Part shown: piece by piece, positions 27,223 to 35,716 of the stretch
Layout of the letters: the number at the start of each line of letters is the position of its first letter
Numbering within the stretch: position 1 is the first letter of the stretch
Source of the DNA: Ailanthus altissimus
Lineage: Eukaryota; Streptophyta; Magnoliopsida; Sapindales; Simaroubaceae
Direction: 5' to 3'
DNA: 64,000 nt
NCBI GenBank assembly: GCA_946807835.1
Contig: OX327709.1
Coordinates: 24,367,501 to 24,431,500 of the forward strand
The notes under the pieces: model-generated
What the model was told of the DNA's origin: nothing
Database searches by the model: none
The model's input: only the letters and a program-made list of their open reading frames with translations
Translations under genes and position numbers: made by a program

Positions 27223-27633
27223 TTGAACCAAGAAGAAGAGATTTAAATTTGATGACGATCGTTTTTACTTTTTATGATTATACCTATTTTGTTATTCAAA
27301 TGAATAATTGAGTTATGTTGGACTTGATTTGGAAAGGACCGGAGGTCCGAATTGGTAATATTGAGATGTATTGGAAATAGAAGTAAAATTTCTTTGTAAG
27401 TTTGATATGGATTTTTTTCGAAAAACAGGGGAAACTTTGTCTGTTTTTAAAAAAAAATTTAAGATTGTCATTTTCATGTATATTACAAGATCTTCTTAGT
27501 AGTAGCAAGAATTAAAAAGGGGTTCGTCTCGCAGAATTTCTCAACTTACCCATTAGGTCGGAGAAATTTTCGTCGGAGTGCCCGGCAGGACCGCTGGGAT
27601 CTATAGTAGAGGGTCTCGGGTCGAGTCCTGTCA
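24836..27633. mobile_element. Solo LTR of a Ty3/gypsy-like retrotransposon
   Basis: The 2,798-bp insert begins TGTAATATCC and ends GAGTCCTGTCA, the TG...CA ends of an LTR. It is flanked on both sides by AAGAT (24831-24835 and 27634-27638), a 5-bp target duplication. Removing it restores the motif GGTAAGATGGTAGT found intact in the neighbouring copy (near 29660). No second LTR, primer-binding site, polypurine tract or gag-pol frame is inside, so this is a single LTR left by recombination. A TATA-like run at 25310-25319 would fit its U3 promoter, and a long TA microsatellite lies at 27189-27219. Length and ends resemble long LTRs of chromovirus (Tekay/Del) type, which is an inference. Confidence 0.8.
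27189..27219. repeat. (TA)n microsatellite within the solo LTR
   Basis: About fifteen uninterrupted TA units near the 3' part of the LTR, bounded by CATG and GTTTTGAACC. Confidence 0.95.
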
Positions 27634-27949
27634 AAGATGGTAGTAATTGTCCCATTAGATTACGAGTTCGAAACTAATTGAATTGTGTTTTTTTTATAAT
27701 TATTAATACTTAAAATATGAATATTATCATCAATACCTTTGAGATATAGTTTAATTATAATAATACTAATAAATTTAAAAAATAACGTTAATGTCTAATT
27801 TTTTTTATCAAAATAAGCATGAATGTTCAATAATCACGATTTATCGTGAAAATTAAAGATTCAAAAGTAATTTTATTTTTTTTACTTTTAAATATTTAAG
27901 ATTCACAAAAATAATAAATAAAAAAGTAAAACTTAAAATAAAATACAGC

Positions 27950-29173
27950 CGGCCATTTCGAAGTTCGATTCGATCTTCTATAGAGACCCACATCTGTTAA
28001 CTCTCTCTTAGCACCTGACTGATCTCAAAACTTTCGTTGAAACCTTTCAGAAATCAAATGACTATAACATTATGAGCTTCTTGACTTGCTGAGTCTCTAC
28101 TCATTGTATTTCCTGATTCACAGGTTCGATCGAGAGCGAAAATCAAGTTTGGATTGACAAAGAGACCATCAAGAGCTTAACAAAGGGTTTGAAAGATTCA
28201 AGTAATAACGAGGATGAGTTGATGAAGTTATTGACTCTGTTCGAAGACCTAATTTTTTTTTTTAATGTACAATACACACACCTCTACAACATACACACTT
28301 ACAAATCATCAACATATAGGTTCAAACTTCTGACTTAAATGAGCATCACAAAAGGGATAACCAATTCTACTAGCACCCTTTGCTCCTTGAGGACCGAGTT
28401 TCATAAGGCTTTAATTGCGAGTTGCAAGATTTGGTGCTAAAATCAAAGATTTTTTCTTTACTCGAAACAATCCTTAACTTATACAAAGAGAACAGTCTGC
28501 TTATTCAATAGCAGCTTTATCCGATTCAACAAAGATGTTTTTGTGGGTTAAGTGTTAATGGGACCATCAATCCATGCTTTGTTAACAATGAGCTCAACAC
28601 ATTCGATGATAGTTCTGTGTGCATTGATTAAGTCAATCAAGTCACCACTTGTTGACGAAATTGAGTCCAATGGCGAAATACCCAATATCATAAGTTTATT
28701 AGACGTCAAATATTTGGAGATGAAACTGCTGGCAATGGATTGCATACTTGAAATTGGCTATTTCGGGCGCAAATAAGCAATTAAGGCAATGTTGAAAGAA
28801 GGATTAATAAAGAAGCTAGTAGAGTTGCAAAGATCATATCTGGGTGGGAATTTGATTGAGATGGAGAGATTTGATAAAAAAAAGAGTTGAAAAAGGAGTT
28901 GCTGTTGATGGGGTTTTGGAGAGAGAAAAGGAGAGTAGCAGACAAAAGAGATATTTGGAGATTCATCCATTTGCAAGCTGCGTTGCAAGATTTGCAGTGC
29001 AATTGGAAGTTGGTGAAGGGTTGAGGCAAAGTGAGAGTAGGGCTTTCAAGCAGGAGATTTTGGTGAGAGTAAGGGAAGCATTTGTTTCTGATCTGGGTGG
29101 GAATTTGCTTGGCTCAGCGGCCATCTCGCCTGTTCCAGCAGCCGCTGGAACAGGAGGCCAAACGGCCGCGTAA
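27950..29173 (+). pseudogene. ARM-repeat-like pseudogene, copy A
   Basis: Gene-like plus-strand sequence with many breaks. An early part reads as IDKETIKSLTKGLKD. A later part (28552-28776) is open and has ARM-like helices such as PNIISLLDVKYLEMKLLAMD, is stopped by TAA at 28774-28776, and continues in frame as AIKAMLKEGLIKKLVELQRS. A one-base shift in an A run (28876-28883) then moves it to a frame reading KRYLEIHPFASCVARFAVQL, open to 29173. A SINE interrupts it at 28250-28388. The armadillo-repeat family call is based on the look of the helices only. Copy B at 30140-31260 is more decayed. Confidence 0.6.
28250..28388 (-). mobile_element. SINE insertion (tRNA-derived type) in pseudogene copy A
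   Basis: A 139-bp segment absent from the matching place in copy B, where GTTCAAGGACCAAG is continuous. On the minus strand it has an A-box-like GTAGAATTGGTTA, a B-box-like AGTTTGAACC, a TG-rich body and a terminal run of A before the junction. It is flanked by GAAGACC (28243-28249) and GAGGACC (28389-28395), a 7-bp target duplication with one change. Ends, tail and pol III boxes fit a plant SINE. Confidence 0.65.
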
Positions 29174-30139
29174 ACCTGTAAAGTTTTTTATTTTTTAAAT
29201 TATTTTTTTAGTTTATTTTTAAAGATTTTTATTTTATATTATTTTATAAATACTATTATTATTTTATTATATTTAAAAATTAAAATTTTAAATTTTGTAT
29301 AAATGTGTATTATTTCAATCTTATTTAACGTGTAAAGGGTAAAATAATTTTTTGATACTTATTGATATGAAATGTGTTTAATTTAACGAAATATTTTTAA
29401 TGTTAAAACATTTGTGTTTATGATAAAAATTTAAATATTAACATTAATTTTTTAAATTTATAAATATTATTGTAATTAAATTATACTTCAAAGTTATTGA
29501 CGATAATAACTTTAAAATATAATATTATAAAATTAATTATATTTTAATATAAAATACACTTTTAACTTAGTTGGTAAAGTAAAAGCCATGTTAGTTTGGT
29601 CAAATAAGTTAAATATAATAAAATAGAATGTGCATTCATTTACAAATCAGCTTTAAATCGATTGGTAAAATGATGGTAGTAGCCCCATTAAGTCCCGAGT
29701 TAAAAACCAACTGAGTTGTGTTTTATTTTTATAAAAAAAATATTAATACTTAAAATAAAAATATTACCATCAACATTTTTAAAGTAGGACTTAATTATAA
29801 TAATATCCACAAAGTTAAAAAATTGATGTTAGTGTTCAATTTTTTGTTAAAATATGTACAAATGCCTAATCGGTTTTATGGTTAATACTTAAAATATAAT
29901 ATTTAAAATAAAAATATTATCATCAATACCTTTAAGGTATAACTTAATGACAACAATACTCACATGTTTAAAAATTTAACGTTAAAGCCTAATTTTTTTT
30001 TAACCAAAATAGGCACGAATGCCCAATCAACAATGAGTTGTCATTAAAATTAATAAATTCAAGAGTAATCACATATTTTCAACTTTAAACTTTTAAAATT
30101 CACAAAATAATAATAAAATAAATAAGTAAAACTTAAAAC

Positions 30140-31260
30140 AAAATACAATAGCCTAAATGGCCAACTGCATCGACGAAGTTCGCTTCAATCCTCTCTAGAG
30201 ACCCACATCTATTAACTCTCTCTCAACACCTGGCTGATCTCAAAACCCTCGTTGAAACCTTTAGAAATCTCATGGCCGTAGCATTAGGAGCTTCTTGACT
30301 CGCTCAGTCTCCACTCACTTTATTTCTTAAGTTGCAGGCTTGATCAGAGCGAAATTCAAGCCTATATTGACAAAGAGACCATCAAGAGCTTAACAAAGGG
30401 TTTAAAAGATCGGGTAATAACAAAGATGAGTTGGTGAAGTTACTCACGCTGTTCAAGGACCAAGTTTCGTAAGGCTTCAATCGCGAGTTGCAAGATATAG
30501 TGTTGAAATCAAAGGTTTTTTCTATACTCGAAACAATCCTTAGTAACTCGGGTTATTAAAAGAGAATAAGAGAACAATCTACTTATTCAATAGCATCTTT
30601 AATCCGATTTAATAAATATGTTGTGAGAAAGTTGATTAAAAATTATTATAATATAATTTAAAGAACAAGTCAAGTACATTGAATGTGTAGAAAAATAAAA
30701 CGGACGTGAAATTAGGTGAATAGAGAAGGTGATATGGAGCTAGGATGCAACGTCGTGGCGCTCACAGGCAGAGCTTACAGCACCGTGACGCTGGGCAAGA
30801 TTCAAGCCAGCGTCGCAGTGTTGATGCAAAAAAATTATTTTCTGTTTTGAGTTTGTTTCCTAAGTCCCCCTAATGTAACTTTCACACAATTATGGTTAAT
30901 TTAGGTTGTTCTAAAGCTTATAAAGGTCATTTATTGACTTATAAATGCATCTTAATGGTCAAAATAATCGTTGTAATTTTTAATAAGAAAAGCTCATAAT
31001 TTACAAGAAAGAAGTATGTTCTTTGTGATTACTTGAGTTGTTTATTTTAAGTTGTGTTGCAAGATTTGCATTGTAATTAGAAGTTGGTGAAGGGCTGAGG
31101 TAAAATGAGATAATGGCTTTCAACCATGAGATTTTGGTGAGACTAAGGGAAGTATCTATTTCTGATTTTGGTGGGAATTTGCTTAGTTTAGCGGTCAAAT
31201 GGCCATTTGGCAATCACAGGTGCAATTAGCGGTCGCTGGAATATGAGGTAATTTGGCATG
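30140..31260 (+). pseudogene. ARM-repeat-like pseudogene, copy B
   Basis: Aligned by eye with copy A from the ACGAAGTTCGCTTCAATCCT segment to the GGTGGGAATTTGCTTAG segment. It keeps GACAAAGAGACCATCAAGAG and the end part GAAGTTGGTGAAGGG but has stops and shifts in every frame. The middle, which in copy A encodes the best ARM-like stretch (about 28545-28975), is replaced by unrelated DNA at about 30626-31045. It cannot encode a protein. Confidence 0.55.
30626..31045. mobile_element. Unrelated LTR-like segment inside pseudogene copy B
   Basis: About 420 bp with no match in copy A. It has a GC-rich core around CAACGTCGTGGCGCTCACAG and GCCAGCGTCGCAGTG, a composition unlike its surroundings, and a TATAAAGG-like site near 30919. 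It may be part of an LTR or another insertion that replaced the original sequence. I could not define TG/CA ends or a target duplication. Confidence 0.3.
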
Positions 31261-31622
31261 TAAAGTTTTTTTATATTATTTTTATAGATTTTTTTATTAT
31301 TTTATAGATTTTTTTTATTATATTTAAAAGTCAAAATTTTAAAATTTGTGCAAGTGTTATATCATTTCAATATTTTTTAGCGTGTAAAGGGTAAAATAGT
31401 CTTTTGATACTGATTGAAATAGAATTTGATTTACTTAACAAAATATTTCTAACATTTGGACATTCAAGTCTATTTTGATAAAAAATTAGGCACTAAAGTT
31501 AATTTTTAAAATTGGTGAGTATTATTGTAATTAAATCATATTATAGGGCTATTGATGATAATACTCCTTTAAAATATAATATTATAAAATTAATTGCATT
31601 TTAATTCAAAATACATTTTTAG

Positions 31623-31930
31623 CTTAGTTGGTAAAGTAAATGCCGTGTTAGTTTGGTCATATAAGTTAAATATAATAAAATATACTATGTATTTATTTAC
31701 AAACTAGCTTTAAAATCGATTGGTAATATGTTGGTAGTTGCTCTCTTGGATCACGAGTTCAAAATCAATTGAAATGTATTTTTTTATTAAAAAATATTAA
31801 TACTTAAAATATAATATTATAAAGTCAATTACATTTAAATTCAAAATACACCTTTAACTTAGTTTGTAAAGCAAATGCTATGTTAGTCTGGTCATAAGTT
31901 CGATTCTCACCTGTGTGTCTTTCTTAATTT
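31623..31930. repeat. tRNA-like heads (partial third copy of the unit)
   Basis: CTTAGTTGGTAAAG at 31623 is followed by the AGCTTTAAAATCGATTGGTAA and CACGAGTTCAAAATC motifs of the unit start. A further head at 31858 (CTTAGTTTGTAAAG) ends with a B-box-like AAGTTCGATTCTC. With 24684 and 29566 this makes four heads. They resemble the A and B boxes of a tRNA-derived element but do not fold as a tRNA. Confidence 0.5.
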
Positions 31931-33316
31931 TTTTGAGTCATTTTTAAATTGATTCAAAAAAAAAATTGAATTGAATTAAACTATAAAAAATTAGTTTAAT
32001 TTAGTTCGATTTTTATATTTTATTTGATTTTTTTGGTTCGCCTTTATGAAAAACTTGAAAAACCATAATTCGATTTGGTATCGGCCGACTATGGTTCAAT
32101 TTGGTACTAATCGACTACGATTCAGTTTCAACTGGACCAAATTAAATTGCGCCCACCTATATATAGGATGACAAGTTTTGCATTATTAGTAGGAGGGCAT
32201 TCTCAAGTGATATTAATCTATTAGACTTATTATAATATTATAACTCATTACAATATCTCAAATGATTATAATATTTATTGTCTAAGACAAATAGTAAGAC
32301 TATCTACCAAACTGATTACAATACTACAATTCAATACAATGTCTTAAATGACGAATCTACCCTATAAACGAATTACAATATCACAATTTATCGTAATATA
32401 TACTCTTTAGATAAATAGAGGGACTACTCTACTTTCTGACTAATAGATGTGTTAACTCACTATACACAGAGGAATTAATTACTATTATGTAATTATAGGA
32501 ACTAATCAACTTTTTAGATTAATAAAATAATTAATTTATCTTTGTAAAGGGACTAAATTATCCTTCATGCTACGAAGAGACCTCGATTTAAGTTAAATCT
32601 TATATATTGATATTAAAAGTGCTGGTACTAATTACTAAATAATAAGGTGGTTAGCAAGTGGAGAGTAATATTAAATCCACCTTAATTTTAAAATAATAAG
32701 GACTATTATATAATAGATTGTTGCATTTATCAATTATCATATGGATGCATCCAATTATTTAAGGATCCAAATTCTCGTATAAGTTAAATTTTTATTTAAC
32801 TTTTAGCCAACATGTAATTAGTGAGGATTAGTCATTGTTACAAAAAAAAAAAGATGCATAATATAGAACACTGTTAAATTTTTTATAAAAATTTAAGTAA
32901 AATTTAACTTAATAAAGAATCCTAACCCACTAATTAAACCCAAAAAAGTCTTGAAACTCCTTCTCTTATTTATAGATATACCTCATCTCGTATTTCAAAC
33001 AAAGGATGAAATTATAATCACACTTTTTTTCTTCGATTAATCATTTTCTTTGTTGATTTCTAAAATGAAAAAAATTTTATTGTCATTCAACTTTTTATTA
33101 TTGATAAAAAATTTATTTTAAATTATATATTTACCACCATTGGGATGGTGGACGATGAGATAAAAAGTGGGGGTTATATAGCTCTACTATTTATCTAAGT
33201 GAAAAGTCACCGCGACCGTGATCACTTAAGTACATTCAATCCTTTTTATGGTTTGATTTCTTTTATTTATTTATTTATTTATTGAGAGGTGGGTTTGGTT
33301 AGAAATTTGAGAAGCA
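31931..33316. other. AT-rich intergenic DNA
   Basis: No gene seen. 31930-32160 has GGTTCG/TTCGATTTGG-type low-complexity repeats common in plant intergenic DNA. The rest is AT-rich up to the TFIIS fragment. Confidence 0.5.
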
Positions 33317-33481
33317 ATGGAGTTTTTCGAAATAACAAATGAGTCAATGAATCATAGATTATCTTTCAATGTGATTGAGGTGTCGCGATGCATTGATAAC
33401 TTAAATCAACTCAAAATTTTATGCGATCTAAATTTTTTGGAACAAATAGTCATGGGAGACTTTATTAATCACCAAGAATGA
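33317..33481 (+). pseudogene. Degenerate copy of TFIIS exon 1
   Basis: A 54-codon frame from ATG at 33317 matches the first exon of the intact TFIIS gene at 35717. MEFFE pairs with the MERE start, and EVSRCIDNLNQL pairs with EVSRCVDALKQL. The DNA matches at GTGTCGCGATGCATTGAT versus GTCTCGCGATGCGTTGAT. The likeness extends upstream of the ATG (GGTTTGGTTAGAAATTT versus GGTTGGTTTAGGGATTTT). Later exons are absent. It is a local, diverged DNA duplication 2.4 kb from its source and should not be functional. Confidence 0.7.
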
Positions 33482-33765
33482 ATTGTATATGAAAATTTAA
33501 ATTTAGGTTCTATTCATTTGGCAATTAATCACCAAGACTGTAGCTGTAGGTTAGTTCAGTGTAATTAACTAACTCATGCCATATAAGCCTTCATTACCAC
33601 ATAAGCCTTTATTGCCACGTTTGAAGCTGCACCAAATAACTTTAGTAGAATTATGGTATTTTTTTTTTAAGATGTAAAACAAATTTGAATGGAGTGTTAT
33701 GATTTGAATATAATCAAACTATGATCCATAGAATTGGAAATTTTAGAGAATGCATGTTTCGCCAA

Positions 33766-33850
33766 TGTGTTGTGTCGGCGTTGGGTGCAATTCTGAGAAT
33801 TTGCGGCCTAGCAGTACGAAGAAACAGCTAGGGTATGGGCCTGCTTCAGT
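33766..33850 (+). pseudogene. Degenerate relative of the 21361 fragment
   Basis: Shares CGGCCTAGCAGTACGAAGAA and ACAGCTAG with CGGCCTGCAGTACGAAGAA and ACGGCTAG at 21410-21436. A preceding GTCGGCGTTGGGT matches GTCGGCGTCGGGT, and a following CCTGCTTCA is also shared. One inserted A and internal deletions destroy the frame. The source gene is unknown. Confidence 0.5.
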
Positions 33851-35716
33851 GTCCTTTTGCTTTTAATAGTAAAAAAATATTCACTTACTCTCGTCATTCT
33901 CCTTATTTTATATATTTTGAGACATGAGAGGGGAGATTAAACTTGCGACCTAAAAAATGCACTACAAGTTCTTAAATCATTGACCTATCTTAAATAAGTG
34001 CCTCATTATTCTCCTTCTAAACCCTCAATAATACAATATAAATAAACATATAAAATTTTGTTTTCTAATTTTGCATGTTAATAATTACTAACTAACTAGT
34101 ATTTCTTTTAGTTTTTTTCAAACTTCTTTATAATAAAAGGAGAAAAATTATTATGATTACAATTACAAATATTCTGTTTTTAATTTTATTTTTTTATCAA
34201 GAGAAATTTTAATTAGATCATGTGGACGGGATCACTAATAAGTTTTTAATTATTTTTTTGTTTCTTATAAGAAATCGACCTAAGTGTAGATTCATACCCC
34301 TTTAATGAGCTAAAAGAATGAGAATTATCCCACTATAATAGGTTAGGTCAATAATGTACTCAGAAGCTATGCCCAAATCTTGAGTAGGCAGCTCGGGGAA
34401 TGATAGTAATAATCGAAAAGATCCTCAATACCCATGCTCGAAACTCGAGAAGGTGGTCAAGATCTCCCTAAGTGAAATAGCTACTAAGATCACGAGCACC
34501 TATTGAACAAAAAATCCTAATTTTATAATAGGTAAAGAATGCATACGAATCAAAGGATTGAAATCAATATTCATTTAATAGGGCAAGTGCGAGAGTCTCG
34601 TGATAAGAATCAATCTAATTACTCTAAATTCCCGTCAATTATGATAAAGACAATCGGATGTCTTGTCTATAATTCTCATGATGAAATATGAATGACTAAC
34701 TATAAAAGAGGCAACCTCTCAATGACAAAAAGTAATGAAACCCTACAAAGAGTTCTTGTTAGAATAACCAACGTGTGTGACCTTGACGTTGTTTTATTCT
34801 TTTGTTGCAGGGAAATTACATTCACTAAGCGAATGCCTATTTACAGTCACCAAGCAAATGACTATTCCCTATGTATTCCTGTAAATAATGCTACATTAAT
34901 GGTGTCCTAACTTTTTTAATCTTAAATGATGTGTTAAGTAATCATTAGTGATAAAGTAGTGTAATGAGTGAGTTTAAAATTTTTACTATTTTATCACCTA
35001 ATGATTGTTTGACATATTTGAGATAAATTTAAAATAACATTTAAAAAGTATAGCACTATTCATATTAATTTTATCTTTTTAAACATTATCTTCCTATTAA
35101 AAATAACGATCATCTTTTTCAAATTTAAATTATGGTACTTTATGAATATTAAAGTATTACCGTATCAATTTAAATACAAACTTTACATATTAATTTATAA
35201 ATATTATATACATACGAGTAATGCTACACATTTTAAGTTATATCATAGATATTATTTTGTTAGGTAAAGAATGATGGAACTATTTAATCATAGGTGCATT
35301 TATCAATTATTACGGCTCTTAAATAGAAGCATCCATACAAGCAATTAAACCCACAAAAAAGCCCAAAATTTCCTAGCCCAAGCTCAAATCCGGAAATAAA
35401 AATAGAAGTGTTTATACATCACAAACCGTCCATCCGCACAGGCCTCGCAAAACAAGCAGCTTTTCACAATCTTCTCGAAAGCAAAGACATAATCAACCAA
35501 GAGCCACCTCCTTCTTCTACTTTGCTTCATCTCTCCTTCTTCTTCTAGTTTACGTGGTTAGCCACGTCAGATCGCTTAGGTACTTCCGTTCTTCTTTCTC
35601 TGCCTTAGATCTTTCTAGATTTAGTACCCTTTTGCTTCCTCACCTAACTTTTTTTTTTTTTCCATTTTTTTAATTTTTATTTTTGGATTAGGTTGGTTTA
35701 GGGATTTTGCGCAGCG
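33851..35716. other. Intergenic DNA, possible LTR remnant, then TFIIS promoter and leader
   Basis: 34250-34880 is more GC-balanced than its flanks and contains ACTATAAAAGAGGC (near 34698), which resembles a retroelement promoter. No second LTR or target duplication was found. From about 35380 the sequence becomes CT-rich leader-like DNA of the TFIIS gene, with a possible leader intron ending at TTGGATTAG near 35690. Confidence 0.35.

Larger units (their letters stand above)
24655..29565. repeat. Duplication unit A (interrupted by a solo LTR)
   Basis: 24655-24835 plus 27639-29565 together form one diverged copy of a unit of about 2.1 kb; the second copy is 29566-31622. Shared landmarks in order are: a tRNA-like CTTAG/CTTGG..GGTAAAG head, an AGCTTTAAATCGATTGGTAA motif, ACGAGTTCGAAAC, GAGACCCACATCT, GACAAAGAGACCATCAAGAG, GAAGTTGGTGAAGGG, and GTGTAAAGGGTAAAATA. 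Non-coding flanks are shared as well as gene-like parts, so it was duplicated as DNA. The LTR insertion is confined to this copy. Confidence 0.75.
29566..31622. repeat. Duplication unit B
   Basis: Second copy of the unit described at 24655-29565, starting at the tRNA-like head CTTAGTTGGTAAAG (29566). The next head lies at 31623, giving a repeat step of 2,057 bp. It shares the gene-like and AT-rich flanking parts with unit A but lacks the SINE and the solo LTR. It has an unrelated segment at about 30626-31045. Confidence 0.75.

Noticed and set aside
24836..27633. Full-length retrotransposon
   Set aside because: There is no second copy of the TGTAATATCC end, no primer-binding or polypurine site and no gag-pol frame. 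The plus-strand frame at 26327-26584 is chance.
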